DNA from: Phoebastria nigripes
Taxonomy: Eukaryota; Chordata; Aves; Procellariiformes; Diomedeidae
Direction: 5' to 3'
Length of the DNA stretch: 64,000 nt
Assembly (NCBI GenBank): GCA_035582835.1
Contig: JAYKAV010002419.1
Location: forward strand, 192,323-256,322
Shown: positions 48,144-58,737 of the stretch, one piece after another
Numbering within the stretch: the first letter of the stretch is position 1
Layout: the number at the start of each line of letters is the position of its first letter
Notes under the pieces: model-generated
Databases searched by the model: none
What the model saw: the letters and a program-made list of their open reading frames with translations, nothing else
Told to the model about the DNA's origin: nothing
Position numbers and translations under genes: made by a program

Positions 48144-48781
48144 GACTGGCTTTTCACAGTGACTGAATTTAATAAGAAGCCCTGTGATAGCAAAGACTCC
48201 CCTACTGTTTCTGCTCTTGGCTGGAAAATGTTATTCTTGTATTATTCCAGGGGAAAAAAAAAAAACCTCATGCTGCTAAAAATCTGCTGCCTGTGGAAAG
48301 ATTTTTTAATACACTAGTGCTTACATATTCTATTTATGTTAATTGACTTATAAATAATACATTTTATTAATCTTAATATTGGAATCTTGATCATGATAAA
48401 GACCCTTTTATTTGGTCTCCTCGCAGGCTTTACAAGTAAATATTCTTTAGACCACAAAATATTCCCCCTCTTTTCCTTTTTTATGAATACATTGATACTT
48501 CCCCCCCGCCGCAAAATACAGCCACAGTTCAAAGCGACTGAAAACATGGTTGTTGTTTCCAGAGTGCGATACATTCGAGGTATCCTGCTCCATGTTTTTT
48601 GGATGTCGTCTTTACCTCTCCTTGCGCAAAGATTGATTAAATCTTACGTGCGCTGCAAATATTTGACCAAAAAAAAAAAAATCTCGTGTTGGTTTCAGAC
48701 ATGTCACATTCTGCTAAATTATTTGGCTAACAGCAGATCGCATTCTTCCTGTGTTGGGCAATATTGACCTTAAATTGGCTA

Positions 48782-48822
48782 AGCCGGCTGCTTTCATGGC
48801 ATGTGAGCCGGCTGCTTACATG
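48782..48822 (+). repeat. Direct repeat of a palindromic octamer (AGCCGGCT)
   Basis: AGCCGGCTGCTT plus a near-identical CAT end occurs at 48782-48797 and again at 48806-48822, spaced 24 bases start to start. AGCCGGCT is its own reverse complement. Seen directly; lies in complex, non-repetitive intron sequence. Confidence 0.7.
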
Positions 48823-48979
48823 TTCCGAGAGCTGTATTAGCTTTATTACTCCTGCGCTATAAAAACTTCTAATAATCAAATGATAAGATCATATCCTGTG
48901 GGTAATTGTGTTGTACCATGACAGGATAACTGAAAAAACATTCAGTGAAAATTGCAACCAACGGAAATCTCTACGTGAA

Positions 48980-49650
48980 GCAGCAATTGTTGGCGTTGCT
49001 CGACTTGGTGCTGCTCCCCGGGGTCTCGCAGCCCGCGTTCCTGCCCGGCTCCTCTCCAGCTCCCCCCGCGGCCCCCAAAACCCATCTCGGCAGCGGTGGG
49101 GAGCAGCAGCCTGCCGGCCTTCCTTTCAAACGAGGAGGGGAAAATCCTAGAACAAGCCATCCTTGTGTTTTGATTCAGTTTTACCTTAGTCATGCCGCCT
49201 CCCCGATACACGAAACATTTAATTCCAGATTTCCTGCCGCTGGCTCCGGGCCTTTGACCGGCTATGTGAAATGTATTTTTACTGCTGTCGGCCTGCCAAC
49301 TGCTGAGCTCAGTGAAAAATAACTAAAATGAAAACCTTGTACTCCCACATGAACCCTTAAGATCAGAAAAGGAAATTTAAGCCACGGTTACTAATTAGCG
49401 CCAAAGCTAATGAGTTCTGGTGAGGTGCAGCAGGAGGAGGAGGAGTTTGCGTCCCACGTTACCCTACAAGGCTCGGTGGAGAGCACGCGAGCGGTGATTA
49501 ATCGTGTCGGCCCGGGCCTTGCTCCCGTCCCGGCCGTAGCCACAGGGTTAATCGCGCGGCATCTTTCACGGAAAGGCCTGCTCGTGGGCCGGGAGCGTCT
49601 CCGCCTCCCGTGGGGCGCGGGACAGCGTCTGAAACCTTTACGGATGGAAT
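48980..49650 (+). promoter_or_regulatory. Intragenic CpG-rich patch
   Basis: Two CpG-dense clusters at about 48990-49140 and 49480-49640 stand out from the surrounding AT-rich intron. They are separated by AT-richer, motif-dense sequence, including a TTACTAATTAGCGCC block at 49387-49401 and GATTAATCG words. This could be a small CpG island, a developmental enhancer, or an unannotated internal promoter. No first exon with a confident start and donor was found here. Confidence 0.4.
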
Positions 49651-51257
49651 ATGTAGATTTTTAATGGGCAACACGTTCCCATGGAAACAAAACAAAGTCA
49701 AACACTCCCCTCGCAGTGCTAACAATTATTGTAATAAAATGTGTTTTTATTAAAAGCGATTTTAAATATTTAACACATGACGGAGCGGCCTCGACATTGC
49801 CCTGTGTGAAACCCAACCTTGCCTCTAGTGAAGTCCAAAGCGCTTTGTGCAGTGCGGGGAGGAATTCGGTGTTTTCACCAATATTTGCGCTTTGCGAATG
49901 AAATGTAGCAGCCTCAAGTATGAACAAGATTTTTTTTTTCTTATTCTGCTTAGTTATGCTTTTTATTATATAAACATTAACTGTAATATTACAGTGGGAA
50001 GCAGGTATTTGGCAACTACGTATTATTTTGCTAAGTTTGCATAGAGGGAGCAGTTTCCAGTTTTAGCAGCTGTAACATGTTTAAACTCAGTTTGTAATGG
50101 GATCTGAAGATGAATATTCCCTGTGGGCTCTGCTTAGCTTCATTACTGGAGCCCTGCCAAATTCAGGGCTAGAAAGTATTATTCACGCCTCTTTGCACAT
50201 ACCATGTCAGAGCATGCTCAGTTAATGAATTTTGTTTCTAATATAGCATAAATTAGGTTTATATTTTAACATAATTTATGTTGTATTTTATTAAAATGTA
50301 AAATATTATGATCACGAGCAATCTAATTTCTGCTCTCTTAAGCCCAAACTGTGTTTGAACATCTAAGTATGTAAATCAAAATTGCATGCTTAGAAACTGA
50401 TTCTAGGATAACAAACGAATATCTGAACCAAAGAGGTTTCTGCCTTGGAGTCTTAGATTAAAGATAATTAAGGATTCCTGGTATTTGAACAGATTTATGT
50501 TGTTTATAAGCAAAGTACATTTTCTTCATAGAGTCAACTTGTCTTTTTTTTTTAAACAAATTATGTTTGCTGTATTAAAGTTCATATTTTTAAAGTCTGA
50601 GTCTTGTATTAATCCCACAGTGAGTCATTAATCATACCAAATGCATTATAAAAACTTTAATCACTGAAGTTGAAACTGAGATTGTAATGCAATCCATCCC
50701 TTTTAATTATATCAGTTATTTTTCCTTTCAGATCAAGAATTGCAAAGGGAAAACAGATAGATTAAAACTCAGTGTGTTTGATGCTTTCGGGGGAGGGTTT
50801 TTTTGTTTGTCTGTCTTCCTTGCTTTTTTAAAGCGATTTCATGCACTTTGTGGAGGACGGTTCCACAGTGAAAATTTCCTTCGCCTTTTAACTCTTTTCA
50901 TCTCTCCTTTTTTCCTAAAAAAAGAAAAGACTCACTGGCGAAGGCAGGGAGCNTGGTGACTGTCACGTACGGGTGCATTGCAAGGGTGGCGGTGGGCTGG
51001 TGCTGATTGCAGCATGCCGGGTGCTGTGCCCACCGCTGTAGGTTTCCTGCAGCTCTACTCCCCCGTCTTCTGCCGAGTTCCTGGCGCTCGCCCTTGCATG
51101 CAGGGGAACCACCAACCTGGAAACTGTGTAGCTGTTATCAAGTTGGCTGTGGCTTTGTAGGTGTTTTCCTGGGGTTTGCTGCATGCTTTTAAGGGTAGGG
51201 AGGGAAAATAAAAATAAATGGTGGATTTTTTTTTTTTTTAAATCAGTCTAAAACGTA

Positions 51258-51370
51258 GTGGCTCATATCCTCATCTGGTACAAATTGGTGTAGCCGCACA
51301 AACCACTGCAGCATTACTGACAACTGATCCACACCAACTCCAACTCTACTGAATTTACGCCACATGATAA
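51258..51370. repeat. Eroded palindromic MITE-like repeat
   Basis: The left arm (ATCCTCATCTGGTACAAATT at 51267-51286, then GGTGTAGCCGCA) and the right arm (CTGAATTTACGCCACATGAT at 51349-51368) fit the two ends of a recalled sauropsid palindrome with arms like GATCCTCAGCTGGTGTAAATCGGC. It ends only about 175 bases before the next coding exon. Confidence 0.5.
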
Positions 51371-51544
51371 TCTTGCCAAATAAATTGATTTATCATACTT
51401 GGATTTGTAGATGTACAGTTTACACTGTTGCTTTTATGACATGGAAGAAAATGGATTTATTAAGTAAACTGCTCGTAGTAGATACATTTTGTTCTTTGCT
51501 AGAATGGCAAAATCTGATCAATTATTTGTTCCTTAATCCCCTAG

Positions 51545-51743
51545 ATTAATCCTGCCGTATGAAAGATTTATTAAAGGAGAGGAAGATAAGCCACTGCCTC
51601 CAGTGAAACCTCGAAAACAGGATAACAGTTCCCAGGAGGGTGAAGCGAAAACAAAAGTGTCTGGAACAAAACGCATCAAAAATGAAAACCAAAAGAGCAA
51701 GAAGGAAAAAGATAACGCACAGAAACCCCAAGATGCATCTGAG
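51545..51743 (+). CDS. ARID5B: ARID5B coding exon: end of the ARID and basic linker
   Basis: 199 bases completing the split Arg codon and encoding L-I-L-P-Y-E-R-F-I-K-G-E, the closing part of the ARID (domain about residues 76-168 of the short form). A proline/lysine linker (KPLPPVKPRK) and a highly charged Lys/Glu stretch (SKKEKDN…) follow, likely nuclear localisation and disorder (residues 159-224). The acceptor is CCTTAATCCCCTAG. The donor is GAG|GTTGGT, with T at +3 instead of the usual purine, so it is the weakest donor of the common exons. Phase 0 exit fits the last exon. Confidence 0.95.
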
Positions 51744-54700
51744 GTTGGTTGCTTTCCTGCTTTTCAACTTTTCAATTAAAAATGTACAGCTTTAATCATG
51801 TGAAATCCAATGATAAAATGCATAATTTAAACTGGAGAATTCCAACCAGTTGGCCTTTGAGTTTGCTCGGCAATGGAAATTCAGTTGTTGTGGTGGTACT
51901 CTCTTGTGTTGGGATTTTGCTGGGCTAGAAACAGCAACCAGTTAGCTCCATATTGCATAGCAGTGATGGCAGAAGACCAAGCGCTGGATGTAACAAGTAC
52001 CATTTCTGCTCATTGTATTATACAGTGGTCACCACTAAAAGATCAGCAGCTGCCAAAAGGAAACCACACAACTACCACAGTTATTTCCTAATCTAAGTAT
52101 AGGGTGCAGGAACCTCTAATACTGTTGATAATACTGTGGTAACTGTTGGACACAGCTGATTTTTATAATGGTAACCTCTGGATCAGCCCTTCCATGCTCA
52201 CAGATGTATGCATGTCTGTCAAAAAACAGATCACTCCCCAGGATTTTTATTGTGTTAGACTAAATTTCTCTTTGGATTAAAAGGTCAGATTTTGAGGGAA
52301 ACACCTTCCAAGCCCTAACTGAGACCGACTTCCCTCTCACATGCCACAGATGGTTTTCAGCTGAGATAAGTTCCTATTCTGTCACCTGCTTCACATGGGC
52401 AGGCCCTGGGTTCCATGTAGAGCTGTGTTACCTGCAGTCATAGGACAGCCCTCGTGGAACAGATTTTATGTTCACTGCCCAGGGTAAGATAGATCAGTAG
52501 AATTCATATTTGTCTGCAAATAAGAATAAGTTTCCTGTTAAGTGATATAAAATCAATGGGGTTTTTGCTCCGGTGTTACTTAAGCACTTTATTTTGCACA
52601 TCCTGCCCACTCTCTCCTGTGCCCTGCTTGCACCCTGTATGAACGAGGCGGTGAAGCTCCTCACACACAACCCCTACACAAGACACTGCTTTTCCTGTCT
52701 TGGTCTGCCAGATCACAGCAGCCTTCAAGGCGTTGCAGTGAAAGTAAGTATTTAAAGAATGTCGAAACACATGACATGCCCGGCAGACTACGGCTGCTCC
52801 TTTGACTTCATTGCCGTCTGGCAGGTACATAAGTCCTGTTTCTAAACCAGTATGGAAATTGGTATTGAGTCAGCTACCAACAATCCTCCTCCTCATTGTT
52901 TAAAAAAAACAGTGCAGGACCAGTAAACACGGATGCCTCTGAGAATTTGTGTACCCAGTTTTGAGAACAGAAAATTTTGATTTTCATGTCCCGCTACCTC
53001 TTTAAGTTGTGCTTACAAGGACAATTTCATCTCTCATCCAAACCAGAATTTGTGTTTTAAATTGCCTTGATCAACAGTACCTTTAATATCTAATGTAAGA
53101 GCACTCCACAGAGAGGGAAGGTTTTTTTTGTTTTCTCTCGCACTGTAATTTTAAAGCAAGGAACCCTGTTGGGGGAAAACCCCTCCACTTCTGATGAAAA
53201 ATACATAGAGAGCAGAGTGCGCCCAAACCTGCTTCAGTCACTGGCAGGTTGCAACACAAATTGCCCAAAGCAAGGAGATGCGAAGTGAAGGCTTGTGCTC
53301 CCTTCCCCTGTCATTCCTTTGTGCCTGGTTATTTATTGAGGGGTCTTGGATCAGCAAGATATGTTACACACTGCCCGTTCCACCACCGCTAAGCACAACA
53401 TAACAAGTCAGCAACAGAGCGTCAGCCTTAACTTTGAATTTCCTTGCTTTTGTTGTTCCCTATCTCAAACTTCCTGCTGCTTAAACTGCAGTTATTTTTG
53501 TGTGGTTTGCAGGAAGAGTTCTTAAGCTGCGCTTATCGGAAATGTAGGGAGCCTAGACGAGACAATAAAAATGTACAATTACAGCAGTTTCCCATTGTAA
53601 AATGGTACTTTTTATAGCAGAATTAATGTCTCCTCCCTGACTGGGATGGAAGACGTGTCCTGCCCCACTTTAATCAGGGTGGGCGATTAAGGACCTCAGC
53701 CTTCATGCAGGTCACTGTGCGGGTAGGTGATCACATGAAGCCTGAGCAGCGAAGGGGCCTGCAGGGGTGGACGCTTCCACCCTGGGTGGGTGCAGAGCTG
53801 CAGAGCTCATCCATGCTTTGCCATAGGGAGGGCTCCGTGCCCAGGACGTGGCCCTTATGGGGCCAGCAGAAAGGAGACGTCCAGCTCCTTTGGGTGGAGC
53901 GAAATCCAAGTCTGCTGGAGCCAGGCAGAAGGTTGCATGTCCCTCTCACTCCAGCTGTTCCCCAGCAATTGAGCCCCGTGCCAGGCTCCACATTTGGATG
54001 CAGTCCTCATCCAGGCACAGCAGTGGTGGTATATTGCACACAGGGAGCCTCTACAGCCCCACACGTAGATGTGTAGGCATGGCCCCAACCAAGCCACCGC
54101 TTAAACCATTTCTGCATGTGGCCTAGAAGCTGGCCGTAGCTGTGAGCAGTAGAAGCGTAATCAAGTTACAAATGTGCGATCCTCTCAATTGCATGTTCAA
54201 CTCATACACCATGAGAAGTATGCAGGGAGAGAATATAACTTTAATTTATTAGGGTTGCATTTGCTTTTGTACTCTTCACTGTTTTCCTGCCATCACGATG
54301 GCATTGTCAATGTAACGAGATACCAGACAAAATGCTATTAGCCTTAGACTGCACATTTCCTCACAATAGCTGAAACTTCAATCAAAATGTTGCTTAACAG
54401 AAACAAAGAGCAGAATGTACAGTTATTAAATACAATTTCTCTCTTTTTTTTCTCCTCCTTGCTTTGCTCATCTGTCTGGTATTTTCCTGTAATTTTATAA
54501 GCTCAAGAGACTGGCGATGGTACTTTGTAAAGGACCTAATGATGGTATTTGGCTGCAAAAGGCAGCTATGAGTTTAAAAAGAAGTTAGGATGACTAACAG
54601 ACACTGTAACTAATAGGCCAACCAAACAGACAGGAATATTTAAAAGCAGCTGTGAAAAAATAAATCTCTGAGAGGGTTAGATTCGTTAGGACCTTCTCCG

Positions 54701-55684
54701 ATCCCCTGCTCTTATGACAGACCATAAAGCAGCATTTAGATAATAACTTTCTTGATGCGTCTTATCTTTACAACGAAGAAAGAAAGAAAACAATAATAAT
54801 AAAGGGCTCACACAATGCTGCTGTTTTATGACTGTCTTCTACCACGACATGTCAGAGGAGAGTGACAGCAGTTTTGAAAAGGACTGTCAGTCAGCTGGAT
54901 CGCAGATGGGACGCTCTGGTGACCTCTGCGGGTCACAGTTCAGCTGGCTACATAATGGGATGAATAGTGTGAATTGTGCACACAAGCTTTATTAATGGGC
55001 GAGCAGAAAGAGCTGCGGTCCCATTGACGATAACGTATAAAAGCCATGTTTGTAATAGCGGGCACACACACTTACTGAATGTTGACAACTTCATTTTAAT
55101 CCGTTAATAAAAAAATGTGTGTCCTAGTTAAGCTGTGGCAGTGATTTGCTGCCTACAATAGGGATTCCTAGTATGTAATTTCTATCATTTTCACACTTTA
55201 ATGCAGAACTGGGTGTGAATGATNTCCTCTGTGATCACTGAATTTTAAGATAGCTATGCTGGAGAGACTTTATGTAAGAAAAAACATGGGAATCATTGTG
55301 TCTTTTTCGTAGGTGAAGTTGGCTAGCGGGAAAAATTTCTATAGCCTTATCGTTTGTGTTATGAAATCTGCTCTCCTGCATTTACCTAATTAATTTTAAA
55401 AGAGTATAACCTCAGCATTTAGCTATCTGGTCAAGCCACTGGTTACAAACATCTGCTATTTTGAAATGCCTTATTGTGACCCTGGCAAGGATGGTGTATT
55501 TCTTAATATTATGGTACATTTCTTTGTTTGAGTCCGATACCTGGTGTTAGAGCCTTCACGTTCCAGCAAGGTGATTGACAAGTACTTCTCTAAAAGTAGC
55601 CAACGGTGTACTGTGTATGATCTTCTGAACAGTCTGCCAAAATGCACCGCATTCTTATTACTGTCTGTTGAATCGTTTTATTAG
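51744..55684 (+). other. ARID5B: ARID5B intron before the terminal exon
   Basis: 3.9 kb without coding signal. Read-through from the preceding exon gives 12 extra codons and then TAA at 51777-51779, overlapping an ATTAAA hexamer at 51775-51780. Further on is complex sequence at 54840-55060 containing an everted hormone-receptor-type repeat. The acceptor is TCGTTTTATTAG. Confidence 0.8.
54920..54935. promoter_or_regulatory. Everted nuclear-receptor-type repeat (ER4)
   Basis: TGACCT-CTGC-GGGTCA: two consensus RGKTCA half-sites pointing away from each other with a 4-base spacer, both perfect. It sits in a complex non-repetitive block (54840-55060) with E-box-like CAGCTG sequence nearby. Seen directly; binding is inference. 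Confidence 0.4.
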
Positions 55685-57835
55685 ATTTCATCAGAACAAG
55701 AGCAGGATCAAGAATCAGCGGACCAGAAGAATTTCCCTGAACATCCTACAGCAGGAGAGATGAAACAACCTGTGCAAGGCCCTCCATCTCTTTTACCAGA
55801 GACAGCTCGGCCACTGCCTCTGGAAAAGTCAGACCTGACAGAAAACAGCACGAACAGTGAGAAAGCCAAGGAGGAGGTTCAGCACTCGTCCACTTTCTCA
55901 AGTATATCCATGCCCCCAGAAGAAGACACCGTGCTGGATGCCACTCTCACAAAACGATTACATCCCCCAGCAGATGCCCTGGAAGACACAAAGCCTGAAC
56001 AAAGACTACACAAAGCTTTTACTGACAACTTAGAAAGCGAACCTCCAGAAATGCCCTTCACGGCTTTCCCGGTCCAGCTGCCCACTCAGAGTGACATGGA
56101 AGATGACAAATTGCCAGAGATGGCCGATTACATCGCAAACTGCACGGTGAAAGTGGACCAGCTGGGAAACGAAGATATCCACAACGCACTAAAGCAAACG
56201 CCCAAAGTACTGGTGGTCCAGAACTTCGACATGTTCAAGGAAAAGGAGCTGCCCGGGTCCATGAACGATGACTCCACTTTTGGTTACACACCGCTGCTCT
56301 ACTCAAAGGGTAATCCAGGCATCATGTCACCCCTGGCAAAGAAGAAGCTGCTGTCACAGGTCAGTGGGGCAGCCCTGTCATGTAGCTATCCTTATGGTTC
56401 TCCTCCACCTTTGATCAGCAAAAAGAAACTGAACGGCAGAGATGAACTGTCCTCAAGCATATCACAAGGTCCCCACGCCCCTAATTCTGATCCTGTAGCA
56501 ATTAATAGGCCCTCAGTCATACAACACGTACAGAGTTTTAAAACCAAGGAAGAAAGGAAATCGATTAATGATGTTTTTAAACATGACATGCTAAGTAAAC
56601 CGGATCCTCAGCGCTGTGATTTTTCAAAACATCACCTCAGTTCTCTTGCCGAGTCGTACATACCGAAGACAGATATCCAGGACTGCAAAGATAAAATGAG
56701 TGAGAAAAGGGCACTGCAGCACTCCCATGTGCCCACTTTCTTGGCAGATTTTTATTCATCACCTCATCTGCACAGCCTTTATAGGCACACAGAACACCAC
56801 CTTAATAATGAACAGACATCAAAGTACCTCCCCCGGGACATGTTCAGAGAGTCTGAAAATATTTCTACTTTTGCTCAACACAAACACCAAGAAAAACTAA
56901 ATTTAAATTATCGCCCATCTTTGCATCAGCAAGAAAAAAAGGCAGCAGTGGAGGCCTCTTCAGATGATCAGCCAACAGATTTGAGTCTTCCAAAGAGCAT
57001 ACACAAACAGACTGCAAAGGCTCTGGGCTCCAGCCTCGCTCATTCATCCATGGCCCAGCAAGAAGGCAAAGGTATCTCCCCATTCCAGGCTGCGAGCAGC
57101 CAGGCGGTGAGCCTAGACTGTAACCCCAAAGCTTGCCGCGTGTCCCCCATGGCCATGACAGCCCCGAAAAAGCACAGCGAGTTGCTCCACAGGGCTGGGA
57201 AGCAGCAGGCCCAGAGGCTGGAGAATCTGAGGAAGATGGAGGGGATGGTGCATCCTATCATCAGCCGCAGAACGAGCCCTCAAAACGTGGGGGCTGCCCG
57301 GCCTTTGAAACGGAGCCTGGAGGATTTGGACAAAGTCATTTCTGAAAAAAAAATCCGAGCTGTCTCTCCTCTGCACTTACCAAAGGAGACCCCGGCGAAA
57401 GACAAGGTTCCCGACCCAGAGGGGGAAGGCAGCAAGCCGGTGCATGGCCTCCATTCTGGCAGCATGCTGGAAAGCCACAAATTTCCCCTTTCAGCCCCCA
57501 TCTTCCCAGGCTTGTATCCGGGAAGCCTGTGCACAGGGCTGAACAGTCGCCTCCCGCCCGGGTATTCTCATCCCCTGCAGTACTTGAAAAATCAGACCGT
57601 GCTTTCCCCACTGATGCAGCCTTTGGCTCTTCACTCCTTCATGGTGCAGAGACAATTCCTCACGTCCCCTGCAAATTCTCAGCAACTGTACAGACACTTA
57701 GCTGCAGCAACACCTGTAGGAAGTTCCTACGGTGACCTTTTGCATAACAGCATTTATCCTTTAGCTGCTATAAACCCTCAAGCCGCGTTCCCACCTTCCC
57801 AGCTGTCCTCTGTACATCCCAGCACAAAACTGTAA
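55685..57835 (+). CDS. ARID5B: ARID5B terminal coding exon (regulatory C-terminal region)
   Basis: 2151 bases: 716 codons plus TAA, giving residues 225-940 of the short form. The start is variable, acidic and Ser/Pro-rich. A conserved block MADYIANCTVKVDQLG followed by DIHNALKQTPKVLVVQ begins near 56117. Next come PGIMSPLAKKKLLSQVSG and YPYGSPPPLISKKKL, a SRRTSPQN/RPLKRSLEDLD segment, and the invariant tail from LYRHLAAATPVGSSYG to SVHPSTKL. PTDLS at 56972-56986 matches the PxDLS motif bound by CtBP corepressors (inference). No transmembrane, zinc-finger or catalytic motif is seen; the region is probably mostly disordered and mediates partner contacts. The frame is intact, with no N call. The first ATG in it (55760) is an internal Met, not the start. 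Confidence 0.98.
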   Translation: MSSEQEQDQESADQKNFPEHPTAGEMKQPVQGPPSLLPETARPLPLEKSDLTENSTNSEKAKEEVQHSSTFSSISMPPEEDTVLDATLTKRLHPPADALEDTKPEQRLHKAFTDNLESEPPEMPFTAFPVQLPTQSDMEDDKLPEMADYIANCTVKVDQLGNEDIHNALKQTPKVLVVQNFDMFKEKELPGSMNDDSTFGYTPLLYSKGNPGIMSPLAKKKLLSQVSGAALSCSYPYGSPPPLISKKKLNGRDELSSSISQGPHAPNSDPVAINRPSVIQHVQSFKTKEERKSINDVFKHDMLSKPDPQRCDFSKHHLSSLAESYIPKTDIQDCKDKMSEKRALQHSHVPTFLADFYSSPHLHSLYRHTEHHLNNEQTSKYLPRDMFRESENISTFAQHKHQEKLNLNYRPSLHQQEKKAAVEASSDDQPTDLSLPKSIHKQTAKALGSSLAHSSMAQQEGKGISPFQAASSQAVSLDCNPKACRVSPMAMTAPKKHSELLHRAGKQQAQRLENLRKMEGMVHPIISRRTSPQNVGAARPLKRSLEDLDKVISEKKIRAVSPLHLPKETPAKDKVPDPEGEGSKPVHGLHSGSMLESHKFPLSAPIFPGLYPGSLCTGLNSRLPPGYSHPLQYLKNQTVLSPLMQPLALHSFMVQRQFLTSPANSQQLYRHLAAATPVGSSYGDLLHNSIYPLAAINPQAAFPPSQLSSVHPSTKL

Positions 57836-58051
57836 ACCCCCTCGCTCACAAAAAAAGGTCTGAGGAGAAAAGTTAAGTTAGCGACATTCCTCCCCCTGTG
57901 ACGATGTCTCGCAGATTTAGCGATCTGTGGTTTTGTCAACCAGGACACAGTCGCACCCCGCCCAGCGGAGCGCTTCGGAGTTTGGAGACAGGACTGCTTC
58001 TTTAATTCTGGGTCCCACATCAGCCCCCTCGCCCCTTATCCCTGCCCCTGC

Positions 58052-58106
58052 AAAAAAAAACAGACAAAAAAAAAAACAACAAAAAAAAAAAAGGAAAGAA
58101 AAAAAA
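58052..58106 (+). repeat. A-rich tract in the 3' UTR
   Basis: Four A runs of 9-12 bases broken by single C, CAGAC, CAAC and GG. It would act as an internal oligo-dT priming site in cDNA work and could be mistaken for a poly(A) end. Confidence 0.85.
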
Positions 58107-58591
58107 TTATTGGATTTTGCATATGTGTTTTCTGAAAGGACTTGTGTAGGGTAAGAGCAAATGTTCAAAGGGAGCCATGGAAATGCCGGCCCAGTCCTGA
58201 GCTCACTGAAATCCCAGGTGAGGGCTGCATTTGCCTTTCACTGAGCCGAGGACCAGAGGCTGTGCGTTGTTGCAAATGAGTCAAGGACTCGAGATGAACC
58301 TGGAAAGGAGAAGCGGGCCGAGAATCCGTACAATCAGTGGATGTGCTTTTTTGGGTAACTTTTCCTGACTTTTAAAGATTCAATCAATGCAATGTATAGT
58401 AAAACGGCAATAGATTTTCATTTTAACACTATTAGAACAGAAGGGTAAACACTGTTTAATTTGACTGTACATATCCACTTCGTAAACTACCAGTGTCACA
58501 TTTGGTCACAATAATTTATATAGTTTTGTTTGTCCAGTATATTCTGTGCTCTTTATGTTTGTTTTTTTGTTTTGGGTTTCTTTTTTTTTAA

Positions 58592-58597
58592 ATTAAA
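58592..58597 (+). terminator. ARID5B: Possible proximal poly(A) signal ATTAAA
   Basis: ATTAAA after a T-rich stretch about 760 bases past the stop codon. Followed by T-rich and TGTGTTTG-type sequence at 58657-58664, suitable as a downstream element. Use unproven; would give a short 3' UTR. Confidence 0.35.
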
Positions 58598-58729
58598 CAG
58601 TATCATTTTATCTGCAACTTTTTTTAAAGGCTGTGGCTGTCCTAATTTTTTTTTTATGTGTTTGTAATTTTTCCAGTTTCTTTATACTTTTGAGCAGCAT
58701 TTTTGTTTCGTTTTTGTGGTAACGTTTAC

Positions 58730-58737
58730 TGTTTACA
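58730..58737 (+). promoter_or_regulatory. ARID5B: miR-30-type 8-mer target site
   Basis: TGTTTACA is the full 8-mer complement of the miR-30 seed. It lies in AT-rich 3' UTR sequence, a favourable context. Conservation in other species would decide. Confidence 0.35.

Larger units (their letters stand above)
39030..51544 (+). other. ARID5B: ARID5B intron (largest complete one in the window)
   Basis: 12.5 kb. It contains a (GA)n tract at 39111, a long pyrimidine tract at 39682, poly(A) at 42990 and 48122, an old interspersed repeat near 46.9-47.2 kb, a direct repeat of a palindromic octamer at 48782, a CpG-rich patch at 48980-49650, and an eroded MITE-like palindrome at 51258. Open frames of 150-207 codons at 42.9-46.8 kb (both strands) resemble no known protein, several run through N calls, and none shows splice support. 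They are treated as chance. Confidence 0.75.

Noticed and set aside
55879..57697. Many minus-strand and shifted open frames over the terminal exon
   Set aside because: Shadows of the real 716-codon frame; none has an independent signal.
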